Positions 51,809 to 61,334 of a stretch of 64,000 nt of DNA are shown one piece after another. The position numbers and the translations under genes were made by a program. How positions within the stretch are numbered: position 1 is the stretch's first letter; each line of letters starts with the position of its first letter. Where the stretch lies: the NCBI RefSeq assembly GCF_020524765.1, contig NZ_JAIVLR010000003.1:81293-145292 (forward strand), given 5' to 3'. This DNA comes from Qipengyuania gaetbuli. Lineage in GTDB: Bacteria; Pseudomonadota; Alphaproteobacteria; Sphingomonadales; Sphingomonadaceae. Under the pieces are notes generated by a model. The model had not been told where the DNA came from. It made no database searches and was given only the letters and a program-made list of their open reading frames with translations.

Positions 51809-53175
51809 CCGGCAGAAACCTCGAGGAAGCCGGGGACCGGGCCGTTCCATTCGCCGGGCTTGCCACGCTCATCTTCTCGCGCATCGTCACGACGCGGCTT
51901 GCGGGCCTTGGCGGGCTTGTCCTCCGCCTTGCGCTCGGGCTTGGGGCGCGCAGGACGTTCCGACCGTTCCGACCGTTCCGGACGATCCTCACGCGCCTTG
52001 CGCTCTTCGCGGCGCGGCCGGTCTTCCTCTTTCGAAGGCTCGACCAGTTCGACGCGGACGTCCTTCTTCCCGAAAACGGGGATTTCCTTGCCCGTCAGCT
52101 TCTCGACATTGGCAATCGCTTCACCGTCCTCTTCGGCAACGAAAGTGAAGGCGCGCCCCTTTGCCCCTGCACGGCCCGTTCGGCCGATGCGGTGGACATA
52201 GTCGTCAGGGTGCCAGGGCGTGTCGAAGTTGAAGACGTGGCTCACGCCCTTGATGTCAAGGCCGCGCGCGGCAACGTCGCTGGCGACGAGGATATTCACC
52301 TCGCCCTTCTTGAAGCGGTCCAATTCCTTCAGGCGGCTGGACTGGTCCATGTCGCCATGGATCTCGCTGCTGGCAAAGCCATGGCTCTGCAGGCTTTTGT
52401 TGAGCTCGCGCACCGTGGTCTTGCGGTTGGCGAAAATGATCGCGGTTTCGACATGGTCGTGGCGCAGCAGCCAGCGCAGGGTTTCGCGCTTCTGGCGGGA
52501 CTTCACCGGCACCTTGAAGGCGGTGATGTCCTTGTTGGTGGTTGCCGCACGGCTGACTTCGATGCGCTTCGGGGACTTGAGGAATTTCTTCGCCAGCTTC
52601 TCGATCGGCGGCGGCATCGTTGCCGAGAACAGCATCGTCTGGCGGTTTTCCGGCAGCTTGTCGCAAATGAACTCGATGTCGGGGATGAAGCCCATGTCGA
52701 GCATGCGGTCGGCTTCGTCGATGACGAGCAGTTCGCAGCCGTTGAGCAGGATCTTGCCGCGCTCGAACAGGTCCATCAGGCGGCCGGGGGTCGCGATGAG
52801 GACATCGACGCCCTCGTTCAGTGCCTTGACCTGGTCACCCATCTGAACGCCGCCGATCAGCAGCGCGAGCTTCAGGTCATGGTTCTTGCCGTATTTCTCG
52901 AAATTCTCGGCGACCTGCGCCGCCAGCTCGCGCGTCGGCGCAAGGATCAGCGAACGCGGCATCAGCGCGCGGCGGCGGCCGCTTGCCATGATGTCGATCA
53001 TGGGCAGCACGAAGCTGGCGGTCTTGCCGGTTCCCGTCTGCGCGATACCGATGATGTCCTTCATCATCAGCACGGGCGGAATGGCCTGCGCCTGGATCGG
53101 CGTCGGCTCGGTATAGCCTGCGTCGGCTACCGCAGCGAGCAGGTCGGGTGAAAGGCCGAGATCGGCAAAGTTCAT
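51805..53175 (-). CDS. DEAD-box ATP-dependent RNA helicase (RhlE-like)
   Basis: A 456-residue RNA helicase. The Q motif is in GYTEPTPIQAQAIP, Walker A AQTGTGKTASF, DEAD box VIDEADRMLDM, motif III SATMPP, and motif VI HRIGRTGRAGAKG. The C-terminal 75 residues are a basic tail rich in Arg, Glu, Lys and Pro repeats, as in RhlE proteins of proteobacteria that help ribosome assembly and cold adaptation. The start MNFADLGL at 53175 is typical; 16 codons open upstream are not family-like. Confidence 0.93.
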   Translation of the reverse strand: MNFADLGLSPDLLAAVADAGYTEPTPIQAQAIPPVLMMKDIIGIAQTGTGKTASFVLPMIDIMASGRRRALMPRSLILAPTRELAAQVAENFEKYGKNHDLKLALLIGGVQMGDQVKALNEGVDVLIATPGRLMDLFERGKILLNGCELLVIDEADRMLDMGFIPDIEFICDKLPENRQTMLFSATMPPPIEKLAKKFLKSPKRIEVSRAATTNKDITAFKVPVKSRQKRETLRWLLRHDHVETAIIFANRKTTVRELNKSLQSHGFASSEIHGDMDQSSRLKELDRFKKGEVNILVASDVAARGLDIKGVSHVFNFDTPWHPDDYVHRIGRTGRAGAKGRAFTFVAEEDGEAIANVEKLTGKEIPVFGKKDVRVELVEPSKEEDRPRREERKAREDRPERSERSERPARPKPERKAEDKPAKARKPRRDDAREDERGKPGEWNGPVPGFLEVSAG

Positions 53176-53285
53176 GCGCTTGTGAATGCCCCAGTGATTT
53201 GGATAGGCAAAAGGGGCCGCCAAAGGCAGCCTCTCTCGGCCGCGCCCTTCGCCGTTTTAGGTCTTCCAGTCAAGGAAAACCCCGA

Positions 53286-53879
53286 TCAATCGTCGGTCTG
53301 GATGACCATTTCGCGCAGACGCGAGACTTGGCATTTTGCGCCGGACCGGCTCATCAGGCGATCCCGGTCGACACACAGCATGCCGTCGTCCGACGGTTCC
53401 ATGTAGAAACCCTGATAGAATTCACGCGGGCTACAGCCCTTTTCCAGCTGGGCGGACAGCGTCCGGCGGTCGCGCAGGAACAGCATCAGCCGGTCGCCGC
53501 GCTCGGCAACGCCGCCGATGCGCTTTGCCTCGATGCACTTGGCGAAAGGCCGTTCCACCAGGCGTGGACGCGACGCGGGGGTCGTTTCGGCCATCAGGTT
53601 CTGGCGCATCGGGGCCGGTGCCGGCGAAATGCGCAGGATAACCCTGCCCTCGATCCGGACTTGGTTGGCGCCTGCCGGGCGTGGTGCTTCAAGCAGAGGC
53701 GACCAGCCCGGTGCAGCGCTCGAAAGCGGCAAAGGACTGATGCTGCGGTCTGCAGTCCGCGATTGCGACCAGGTCTGACCGCTACATATCGGCGCCTCAC
53801 CCGTTTTCTCCACGACCCGGTCCCCGCCATTCGACAGGGCAAGCGCTATGGGCGCAATCAGGGTGAAGAGATTGGGCAT
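53286..53879 (-). CDS. Secreted protein of unknown function
   Basis: A protein of about 197 residues with a signal-like start (MPNLFTLIAPIALALS), followed by a proline-rich mature part containing several Cys (PICSGQTW, KCIEAKRI, GMLCVDRDRL, AKCQVSRL), which suggests disulfides in the periplasm. No domain is recognised. A GTG at 53906 is an alternative start but adds a non-signal segment. It stands alone, divergent from the FAD-linked dehydrogenase gene. Confidence 0.68.
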   Translation of the reverse strand: MPNLFTLIAPIALALSNGGDRVVEKTGEAPICSGQTWSQSRTADRSISPLPLSSAAPGWSPLLEAPRPAGANQVRIEGRVILRISPAPAPMRQNLMAETTPASRPRLVERPFAKCIEAKRIGGVAERGDRLMLFLRDRRTLSAQLEKGCSPREFYQGFYMEPSDDGMLCVDRDRLMSRSGAKCQVSRLREMVIQTDD

Positions 53880-54029
53880 CGGGGCGTCGATAATCCTCGT
53901 GACCACGCGAGCGGAATTTCCGGCGTGTGATCACGCCCTGCCCCTCGCCATTTGAATATCGGCTTAATTCCATTGCCGCAGAAGGCAAGTGGTGGCTTTT
54001 TCCCCGCCCCCTGTGGCATGGGCGCATCG

Positions 54030-55481
54030 ATGAGCGACAGATACGAAGCCTTCGTCGAAGAAGCGGCCGCATTGCTCGGTCCGCGCGGGTTTACCCGGGA
54101 TCCGGAACTGGTCGACCCCTGGCTGACCGACTGGCGCGGTCGCTATACCGGTAGAGCTATCGGCCTCGCTTCGCCCGAAAGCACGATCCAGGTGTCCGAA
54201 TTCGTGCAGCTTTGTGTCCGCCACCGGGTGCCTATCGTCCCGCAAGGGGGCAACAGCGGAATGTCGGGCGGCGCTACGCCGGACGAGAGCGGGAATGCAG
54301 TCGTCCTATCGCTGCGCCGGATGAACCGGTTCAGGCATTTCGATCCTTCATCGGCCCAGATTACCTGCGATGCCGGTGTCGTGCTGCAGACCCTCCACGA
54401 GGAAGCGGAGAAGAACGGCCTGCGCTTCCCGCTCACGCTCGGAGGAAAAGGCTCTGCCACCATCGGGGGGCTGATTTCCACCAATGCAGGCGGCACGCAG
54501 GTGCTGCGCCACGGAACGATGCGCCACCAGGTGCTTGGCCTCGAGGCAGTCCTTGCCGATGGCACCATCCTCGACACGCTGACCCCGCTCAAGAAGGACA
54601 ATCGCGGCTTCGACCTCAAGCAGTTGCTGATCGGATCGGAAGGGACGCTGGGGATCGTTACTGGCGCGACCCTGCGGCTGCTCCCGCAAACCGGGGGCAG
54701 GATCGTCGCTTGGACCGGCCTGCCAAGCTTGCAGCACGCAAGGAAGCTCCTGCTTCGTGTCGAGGCGGAGACCGGTGACACGCTGGAAGGCTTCGAGGTA
54801 CTACCGGACCATAGCCTGCGCGCTGTGCTCGATCACCTTCCCGATGCACGTGCGCCCCTGGCTGGCGCCCATTCCTGGAACGCGCTGTTCGAACTGGTGG
54901 GCAAACCGGGCGAAGAGGCTCAGCTGCGAGAACTCGCCGAAGATGTTCTGGCTGATGCCATGGAACGCGACCTGCTCGAGGATGCAACGATCGCGGCAAA
55001 CGAAACGCAGGCGGAGGCCTTCTGGCTCATCCGCGACTCCATCGCTCCGGCGGAGCGAGCGATCGGGCCGGCCATGCAACACGACATCTCGGTTCCCGTG
55101 GCGCGGATGGCCGATTTCGTCGAGCACGCTTCGCCCGCTGTCGAGCAGAAGTTTCCGGGGACAAGGGCCGTTGCCTTCGGACATCTCGGGGACGGCAATG
55201 TCCATTTTCACGTTCTGGCACCGACCGGGGCCGTTCGCGGAGAGTGGGAATCGGGGGATGGGAAAGAGATCAGCGCCTTCGTCCACGATCTCGTCACCGA
55301 ATGGGGCGGATCGATAAGCGCGGAACACGGCATCGGGCAGATGAAACGCGACGAACTCGGGAGGCTGGGCGACCCGGCCGCGCTGTCGGTCATGCGCGCG
55401 GTCAAGCAGGCGCTGGACCCGAACGGATTGCTCAATCCCGGTAAACTCGTACCGCTTGCGAAAGAAGGCGGGACCGCCTAA
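54030..55481 (+). CDS. FAD-linked 2-hydroxyacid dehydrogenase (GlcD/D2HGDH-like)
   Basis: A 483-residue vanillyl-alcohol-oxidase-fold flavoprotein. The FAD region is VPIVPQGGNSGMSGGATP near residue 70 and GGLISTNAGGTQVLRHGTMRHQVLG near residue 150. The C-terminal domain has HLGDGNVHFHVL, which carries metal-binding His residues, and ISAEHGIGQMKRDEL. Such enzymes oxidise D-2-hydroxyglutarate, D-lactate or glycolate. The start MSDRYEAF follows a stretch that is open but not family-like. Confidence 0.9.
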   Translation: MSDRYEAFVEEAAALLGPRGFTRDPELVDPWLTDWRGRYTGRAIGLASPESTIQVSEFVQLCVRHRVPIVPQGGNSGMSGGATPDESGNAVVLSLRRMNRFRHFDPSSAQITCDAGVVLQTLHEEAEKNGLRFPLTLGGKGSATIGGLISTNAGGTQVLRHGTMRHQVLGLEAVLADGTILDTLTPLKKDNRGFDLKQLLIGSEGTLGIVTGATLRLLPQTGGRIVAWTGLPSLQHARKLLLRVEAETGDTLEGFEVLPDHSLRAVLDHLPDARAPLAGAHSWNALFELVGKPGEEAQLRELAEDVLADAMERDLLEDATIAANETQAEAFWLIRDSIAPAERAIGPAMQHDISVPVARMADFVEHASPAVEQKFPGTRAVAFGHLGDGNVHFHVLAPTGAVRGEWESGDGKEISAFVHDLVTEWGGSISAEHGIGQMKRDELGRLGDPAALSVMRAVKQALDPNGLLNPGKLVPLAKEGGTA

Positions 55482-55562
55482 GCCCCTCGCCGAGGGCGCA
55501 TGCAGGCCGTTTCGGCCTGTGTTCCACACCCAAAATCATCAACCTGTTTTCGGAGAATTTCC

Positions 55563-56336
55563 ATGGCGAGCGCGCCGCAGCAGCCTCAACTGCCCCTTTT
55601 CTTCAACGATCTCATGCCGCTGAACAGCCGCGATCACGCGAACTACAAGTCGCGCACGCTGGACTCGGCTCCGTGGCTGTCCAAGGCGCACGCCATTCCG
55701 CTGACCGTCGACGAATTCGTGCAGGCGCAGCGTCACTTCCCGATCGTCTTCTCGACCGGCGACAACCCGCTTCCGCTCGCCCTTATGGGCCTCAATGAAG
55801 GCGTAAACACCTTCGTCGATGCCGAAGGCAAGGTGAAGGACCCAGTTTACATACCCGCCTACATCCGTCGCTATCCGTTCATGCTGGCTCGCCTGACCAA
55901 GGACAACGACCAGCTGTCGCTGTGCTTCGACCCGACCAGCGAGGCTGTCGGCGAGTTCGAAGAAGGTCGTCCGCTGTTCGAGAACGGCGAATCGACCGAT
56001 GCGACGAAGCAGATCCTCGATTTCTGCCAGAATTTCGAAGCTGCCGCACAGCGTACGCAGGCCTTCCTGCAGCAGATCAAGGACGCCGACCTCCTCATGG
56101 ACGGCGAAGTGTCGATCCAGGTCGAAAACAACGACCAGCCGTTCGTTTATCGCGGCTTCAAGATGGTCAACCAGGAAAAGCTCCAGGAACTTCCGGGCGC
56201 CAAGCTCGAGGAATTCAACAAGAGCGGCCTGATGATGCTCCTGCACGCACACATGTTCTCGCTCGACAACATGCGCGTCATCTTCGCGCGTCAGGCCGAG
56301 CAGGGCTGGAAGCCGACGCCGCTCGCCAACGCCTGA
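55563..56336 (+). CDS. SapC-family protein
   Basis: A 257-residue soluble protein of the SapC family (named after a Campylobacter S-layer-linked gene; function unknown in alphaproteobacteria). LMPLNSRDHANYK near the start, ALMGLNEGVNTFVD and the helix YIPAYIRRYPFMLAR are typical of the family. Homologues often lie near TonB-dependent receptors or glycan-utilisation genes, which are not seen here. ATG 55563 follows GGAGAA. Confidence 0.9.
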   Translation: MASAPQQPQLPLFFNDLMPLNSRDHANYKSRTLDSAPWLSKAHAIPLTVDEFVQAQRHFPIVFSTGDNPLPLALMGLNEGVNTFVDAEGKVKDPVYIPAYIRRYPFMLARLTKDNDQLSLCFDPTSEAVGEFEEGRPLFENGESTDATKQILDFCQNFEAAAQRTQAFLQQIKDADLLMDGEVSIQVENNDQPFVYRGFKMVNQEKLQELPGAKLEEFNKSGLMMLLHAHMFSLDNMRVIFARQAEQGWKPTPLANA

Positions 56337-56356
56337 GCCGGCGGCAGGGCAGGAAG

Positions 56357-57373
56357 TTGCTTCCCGACCTGAATTGGAAGAAATCGTGGCCGGGAACCCT
56401 GGTGGTTCTCGGCCACCTTTCGTTGGGGCTGGGTGCCTGTGCGCCTGCAGCGTCTGCCGAACCCGTCTTCGCCCCATCACCGGCGCAAAACCCGCTGGAA
56501 ATCTTCCAATCCAAGGAGGACGTCCTGTTTCTGACCGGCTACCGGCTCGCAGCGGCAAATGCCGCATATTGCGATGCCGTGAGGCCGAGCGTCGGTATCC
56601 TCATCCATGACGCGAAGGCCTATTCGCAGCCCGATGCGGTGCGGACCGCTTTCGGGCTTACCGGGGACATCGGTATCCAGTCGGTAGCGCCGGGCTCGTC
56701 GGCAGCCATGGCCGATATCGCCAGGAACGACACCCTTTTGACGATCGACGACCTCGACGTCTCGCAGATCGAGGTGGGCGAAAGGAAGGATTGGGAGCGC
56801 GCCAGCGTAATCGCCGATCTGATTGAACAGTCCGCAAAGGACGGCACAGTCACTCTCGGCTGGCGCAAACCCGATGGCCGTGTTTTCGATGCGCAGCTTG
56901 CTGCCGAGACCATCTGTGCCAGCCGCTTCGAGTTGCTAAGTGGCAAGGACGGGGCCAGCGCCGATGGAGAGCGTGTTCTGATCGGCGAGGACTTTCCGGG
57001 CCTGTCCTATTCGGAATCCGAGTTCGCAGCCCTTCTCGCCCATGAGATGGCGCATAACCTGCTCGGTCACATTCCCTACCTCACGGAAAACGGAAACGGT
57101 GGCGGGAGGCTTCGCACGACCGAACGCGATGCCGATCGCCTGATGCCGTGGCTTCTCGTCAATGCCGGCTATGATCCAGCAGCTGCCGCCGACTTCATGC
57201 GCCGCTGGGGACCACGCCATGGCGGGTGGATATTCCGCAACCGCTCGCACGATGGCTGGGACGAACGCGTTGAACTGATCGAGGCCGAGTTGCCCGCAAT
57301 TGCGGCTGTAACCCGCGATGGCCGCGCCGATTGGCGGACACATTTCAGGCCGCTCCTCGACAATAACAAATAG
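56357..57373 (+). CDS. M48-like metalloprotease lipoprotein with PDZ domain
   Basis: A protein of about 338 residues. It opens with a lipoprotein-type signal ending L-G-A-C near residue 27. A PDZ domain spans about residues 90-175 (GDIGIQSVAPGSSAAMADI, NDTLLTIDDLDVSQI). The zinc site is LAHEMAHNLLGH (HExxH) near residue 235 with the third ligand in TERDADRLM, as in M48 peptidases. PDZ-M48 lipoproteins process or monitor outer-membrane proteins. No ATG is in frame, so the TTG at 56357, just after SapC, is the likely start; a GTG at 56402 would leave no basic n-region. Confidence 0.8.
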   Translation: MLPDLNWKKSWPGTLVVLGHLSLGLGACAPAASAEPVFAPSPAQNPLEIFQSKEDVLFLTGYRLAAANAAYCDAVRPSVGILIHDAKAYSQPDAVRTAFGLTGDIGIQSVAPGSSAAMADIARNDTLLTIDDLDVSQIEVGERKDWERASVIADLIEQSAKDGTVTLGWRKPDGRVFDAQLAAETICASRFELLSGKDGASADGERVLIGEDFPGLSYSESEFAALLAHEMAHNLLGHIPYLTENGNGGGRLRTTERDADRLMPWLLVNAGYDPAAAADFMRRWGPRHGGWIFRNRSHDGWDERVELIEAELPAIAAVTRDGRADWRTHFRPLLDNNK

Positions 57374-57383
57374 TCTTGACGTC

Positions 57384-58307
57384 CTACTCGGCAGCCTGCC
57401 GGAGGGCGTCGCCGGGACCCATGCCCGCAACCTCTCCCGCAAGCGCATTGACCAGCCCTGCAATGATGCGTGCCATGCGAGGAAGCCTGGCGCTCGGCTG
57501 ATCCAGGCGCGCATCGAGATAGGTCGAACGGCAGACTTCGAGCTGCAAGGCGTGAATTCCGCGGCGCGGCGCCCCATGCCGATCCAGGACATATCCGCCC
57601 GAGTAAGGCCTATTGTGGGTTGCCGCCCTCCCCGCCGACGCGAAGTAGTTGAGCGCCCGCGCAGACAGCGCGCCGTCGCAGCTGGTGCCGAACCGGTCTC
57701 CGATCACGAATTCAGGCTGGGCACCCCCATGCAGCCTGCGCGGCAGGGGCGGCATCGAATGTAGGTCGACAAGTACGGCCGCGCCCCACCTGTCCCGCAG
57801 CCTCTCCAGAGTGCGGCCTAGCGCCGCATGGTATGGGCGGTGAACCGTCTCGATCCTACGATCGAGTTCGCTTCTCTCGAGTGGCTGCTTCCAGATTTCC
57901 CCGAGCCCGGGCAGCCTGCGCGGAACAAGGCCGAGCCCGCTGCGTGCACGGCGATTGGCGAGCGAATGCACATTCTTGCGTGGTTTGGCCCCCATGATCA
58001 TCGACCAGTCGACATCGTCGGGAGCGCGGTTGAGATCGATAATCGCGCGCGGCGTGTGCGCGACAAGCAGCGCAGCCCCCGTCAGTTCCGCAACCTGGCG
58101 CGCAAGTTCGTCCGCGAACCTGTCCTCCAGACGGATTATGCAATCGGGATCCCGGAGAGTGTCCCGCAATCCATCCGGATAGGCACGACCACCATGAGGG
58201 GCTGACAACAGTATCGGTACCGGGAACTCTTCGCCGGCCGTCAGCGTAAAAGGTGCCTTCGGGCCGTTCGAATCGATACCTGCCTGGCCATTGTCGCTCG
58301 ACGTCAT
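57384..58307 (-). CDS. N-formylglutamate amidohydrolase-family protein
   Basis: About 307 residues. The metal-binding motif LLSAPHGGRAYP is near residue 30, followed by RLEDRFADELA, DLNRAPDDVDW, and AVLVDLHSMPPLP near residue 180, all family signatures. GIHALQLEVCRSTYLD is typical near the end. Members hydrolyse N-formylglutamate in histidine breakdown or other amides, but the rest of the hut pathway is absent, so the substrate is uncertain. An ATG at 58358 is an alternative start. It is divergent from cpdR. Confidence 0.88.
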   Translation of the reverse strand: MTSSDNGQAGIDSNGPKAPFTLTAGEEFPVPILLSAPHGGRAYPDGLRDTLRDPDCIIRLEDRFADELARQVAELTGAALLVAHTPRAIIDLNRAPDDVDWSMIMGAKPRKNVHSLANRRARSGLGLVPRRLPGLGEIWKQPLERSELDRRIETVHRPYHAALGRTLERLRDRWGAAVLVDLHSMPPLPRRLHGGAQPEFVIGDRFGTSCDGALSARALNYFASAGRAATHNRPYSGGYVLDRHGAPRRGIHALQLEVCRSTYLDARLDQPSARLPRMARIIAGLVNALAGEVAGMGPGDALRQAAE

Positions 58308-58419
58308 GACGTCAGGAATGGCGCGTTGTCTTAGGCAAGTCAAAACCGGCTGCGTCATTGAGGGACACCGCCTCAACCGGCACAAGATTTGTTAAGCGAT
58401 TTGGGTTAGGAAGCGCAGC

Positions 58420-58812
58420 ATGAGTGAGCCGAACCACAAGCGAATCCTGCTCGCCGAGGATGACGATGCCATGCGCACCTACCTCGAGCGCGCGCTCGAC
58501 AACGCCGGGTACATCGTCGACTCGGTCGACCGCGGCACCAAGGCGGTTCCGCTACTCGAGGAAGGCGATTACGACCTTCTCCTCTCCGATATTGTCATGC
58601 CGGAAATGGACGGGATCGAACTGGCCCAGCGCTGCAACGAGATCAGCCCTGCGACGAAGGTGATGTTCATCACGGGCTTCGCGGCCGTCACGCTCAAGGC
58701 GAGCGCCGAGCAGCCGCATGCAAAGGTGCTTTCCAAGCCGTTCCACCTCCGCGACCTGGTTTTCGAGGTCGAGCGGGTACTTGGCGGACAGGTCAGCGCT
58801 CAGCTTTTGTAA
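58420..58812 (+). CDS. cpdR: Response regulator CpdR
   Basis: A 130-residue single receiver domain. LLAEDDDAMRTYLERAL supplies the acidic pocket, LLLSDIVMPEMDGIELA the phosphoacceptor Asp near residue 56, FITGFAAVTL the switch region, and KVLSKPFHLRDL the conserved Lys. The sequence closely matches CpdR, which directs ClpXP to the pole and controls CtrA breakdown in the alphaproteobacterial cell cycle. Confidence 0.92.
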   Translation: MSEPNHKRILLAEDDDAMRTYLERALDNAGYIVDSVDRGTKAVPLLEEGDYDLLLSDIVMPEMDGIELAQRCNEISPATKVMFITGFAAVTLKASAEQPHAKVLSKPFHLRDLVFEVERVLGGQVSAQLL

Positions 58813-58896
58813 TTTGCACAGATTTGCCCCTTGCGCGGCCCGAGCGGCCTCGCTAATGGGCGCGCCTGCCGTCCAAAACGGCACGTTCGATAGCGT

Positions 58897-58971
58897 GGGC
58901 GTATAGCTCAGTGGTAGAGCACTATGTTGACATCGTAGGGGTCCCAAGTTCGAACCTTGGTACGCCCACCA
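58897..58971 (+). tRNA. tRNA-Val (anticodon GAC)
   Basis: A 75-nt cloverleaf with encoded CCA. The acceptor stem GGGCGTA pairs with TACGCCC, the D arm is short, and the anticodon stem CTATG/CGTAG encloses TTGACAT with anticodon GAC. The T arm has GTTCGAA. It decodes GTC and GTT. Confidence 0.96.
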
Positions 58972-59173
58972 TCGAACCCCTCTCCGAAATGACTGATCCC
59001 GCCCGATAGGGCTCCAGGAATTTCCGCACGGCGGAAAATCCACCGATTTCGGGGAAATTCCCAACAATCCGACGCTACGAGGTTGCCTTGATGGCAATCG
59101 TTTCACATGGCACTCGTAGATGTAATCGCGGAAGCCCGAGGAACGGGATCGTGAAAACCGAAAGGGTCGGAAC
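58972..59173. other. Gap between tRNA-Val and gmd with a small palindrome
   Basis: No gene is seen. It contains a 7-bp inverted repeat with a 3-nt loop (TTTCCGC at 59021-59027, GCGGAAA at 59031-59037) that could be an operator or the end of the tRNA transcript. The polysaccharide gene promoter must lie in the second half, but I could not identify a clear one. Confidence 0.35.
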
Positions 59174-60226
59174 TTGGCGAAACGCGCTCTGATAACCGGT
59201 GTTACCGGGCAGGATGGCGCTTATCTCGCACGACTCCTGCTGGCCAAGGGTTACGAGGTGCACGGCGTCAAACGGCGTTCGTCCTCCTTCAACACGGGGC
59301 GGATCGAGGACATCTACCAGGATCCGCACGCGCCCGATCCCAAGTTGATCCTGCATTACGGCGATATGACGGATGCGACGAACCTCATCCGCATTATGCA
59401 GGAAGTCCAGCCGGACGAAATCTACAATCTTGCCGCCCAGAGCCACGTTCTGGTCAGTTTCGAGACGCCCGAATATTCCTCCAACGCGGACGCTTTGGGC
59501 ACACTCCGCATGCTGGAGGCAATTCGCATTCTAGGCCTCGAGAACAAGAGCCGGTTTTTCCAAGCCTCGACCAGCGAACTATACGGTCTCGCATCGGAAA
59601 AGCCGCAAGACGAAAGTACACCGTTCCGGCCACGTAGCCCCTATGCCGTCGCGAAACTCTATGCCTACTGGATCACGGTCAATTACCGTGAAGCCTATGG
59701 CATTCACGCATCCAACGGCATTGCTTTCAATCACGAAAGCCCGCTGCGCGGAGAAACCTTCGTCACCCGCAAGATTACGCGCGCAGCAGCGGCCATCGCG
59801 CTTGGCAAGCAGGACAAGCTGTTCCTCGGCAATCTGAATGCCCGCCGCGACTGGGGTCACGCCCGCGAATATGTCGAGGGAATGTGGCGCATGCTGCAAC
59901 AGGATACGCCGGACGACTATGTCCTGGCGACCGGTGTGACGACCCAGGTTCGCGATTTCGTACGCTGGGCGTTCGAGGATGCGGGCATACCGATCGAATT
60001 CGTTGGCGAAGGCCTGGACGAAAGAGGCGTTAGCATCGCGGATGGCCGGACGCTGGTCGAAATCGACCCGAGGTATTTCCGTCCCACCGAAGTCGATGTC
60101 CTCATCGGTGATGCCGGCAAGGCAAGGGAAAAGCTCTGCTGGGAGGCGACTACCACGGTTCGCGAACTGGCACGGGAGATGGTGCAGGCCGACCTCGATC
60201 TGATCCGCGGCCCAAAGGGCGGCTGA
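59174..60226 (+). CDS. gmd: GDP-mannose 4,6-dehydratase
   Basis: A 350-residue SDR-fold enzyme making GDP-4-keto-6-deoxymannose. It begins [21 protein letters not shown], with the NADP-binding G-x-x-G-x-x-G, has [13 protein letters not shown], then STSELYGLA with the catalytic Thr/Glu and [12 protein letters not shown] with the Tyr-Lys pair. It is the first step of GDP-L-fucose synthesis. The only in-frame start matching the family is TTG 59174, where the upstream AAGGGTCGGAAC could serve as ribosome site. Confidence 0.96.
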   Translation: MAKRALITGVTGQDGAYLARLLLAKGYEVHGVKRRSSSFNTGRIEDIYQDPHAPDPKLILHYGDMTDATNLIRIMQEVQPDEIYNLAAQSHVLVSFETPEYSSNADALGTLRMLEAIRILGLENKSRFFQASTSELYGLASEKPQDESTPFRPRSPYAVAKLYAYWITVNYREAYGIHASNGIAFNHESPLRGETFVTRKITRAAAAIALGKQDKLFLGNLNARRDWGHAREYVEGMWRMLQQDTPDDYVLATGVTTQVRDFVRWAFEDAGIPIEFVGEGLDERGVSIADGRTLVEIDPRYFRPTEVDVLIGDAGKAREKLCWEATTTVRELAREMVQADLDLIRGPKGG

Positions 60227-60231
60227 CGGCC

Positions 60232-61176
60232 ATGGCAAGTTCCAGCTTCTCGCTTGAGGGTCGCAGGGTTTTCGTGTCCGGGCATCGCGGGATGGTCGGA
60301 TCGGCCCTCGTCAGGCGGCTTGAACGCGAGAAGTGCGAAATCCTCATTGCCGACAGGTCGATCGATCTCCGGGTCCAGGCATCGGTAGAGGAATGGTTTG
60401 CCGCTAACCGGCCCGAAGCGGTTTTCGTGGCGGCAGCAAAGGTCGGCGGCATTGGCGCCAACCAAAGCCAGCCGGGCCAGTTTCTCTACGACAATCTGGC
60501 GATCGCGACGAACTCGATAGAGGCTGCTCGCAAGTTCGAGGTCAGCAAGCTGCTCTTCCTTGGCTCTTCCTGCATCTATCCACGCGATGCAACGCAGCCG
60601 ATCGTCGAGGAAAGCCTGCTGACAGGCCCTCTCGAACCGACGAACGAATGGTACGCCATTGCCAAGATCGCTGGCGTCAAACTTTGCCAGGCCTATCGCA
60701 GGGAGTACGGGTGCGACTTCATTAGCGTCATGCCGACCAACCTTTATGGTCCGGGCGATACCTACGATTTAGCGAAAAGCCACGTAGTCCCCGCCCTGAT
60801 CATGAAAGCGCTGGCGGCAAAAGCGCAGGATGCTGAACGAATGGAAGTCTGGGGCTCCGGAGAAGCTCTGCGGGAATTCATGCATGTCGACGATCTAGCC
60901 GACGCCTGCGTATTCCTCATGAATAGCTATTCGTCCGCAGAACCCATCAACGTCGGTTCTGGAGAAGAGGTAACTATCGCAGCCCTAGCCGCAATGATAG
61001 CCGATATTGTCGGTTATGCAGGCCCTCTATTGTTCGACCACTCGATGCCAAACGGTCCAGCGCGGAAGCATCTAAATTCAGAAGCAATCCAGCGCCTGGG
61101 CTGGAGATCAAAAATTTCCCTCGAACGCGGACTTCGCACGACTGTCCAAAATTTAAACAAAAATGATATACTCTAA
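60232..61176 (+). CDS. fcl: GDP-L-fucose synthase
   Basis: A 314-residue SDR epimerase/reductase that turns the gmd product into GDP-L-fucose. GHRGMVGSALVRRL is the NADP loop, SSCIYPRDATQPI holds the catalytic Ser, and NEWYAIAKIAGVKLCQAYR holds Tyr-x3-Lys. MPTNLYGPGDTYD is typical. It starts 5 bp after gmd, so the two form an operon. The last part of the gene falls in the zone where GC content drops. Confidence 0.96.
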   Translation: MASSSFSLEGRRVFVSGHRGMVGSALVRRLEREKCEILIADRSIDLRVQASVEEWFAANRPEAVFVAAAKVGGIGANQSQPGQFLYDNLAIATNSIEAARKFEVSKLLFLGSSCIYPRDATQPIVEESLLTGPLEPTNEWYAIAKIAGVKLCQAYRREYGCDFISVMPTNLYGPGDTYDLAKSHVVPALIMKALAAKAQDAERMEVWGSGEALREFMHVDDLADACVFLMNSYSSAEPINVGSGEEVTIAALAAMIADIVGYAGPLLFDHSMPNGPARKHLNSEAIQRLGWRSKISLERGLRTTVQNLNKNDIL

Positions 61177-61334
61177 CAATTACAAATCGGGTAATGCGTG
61201 TTCATTAATTTCAAATTATTTATACGAATATTTACTTGTTCAAAAACGTAATATCATATTAACTAGATTTATTCCCCAATTATATTCTACGTTTCCATAT
61301 TACACTATAAATATGAGCGCATTGATTGATATAT

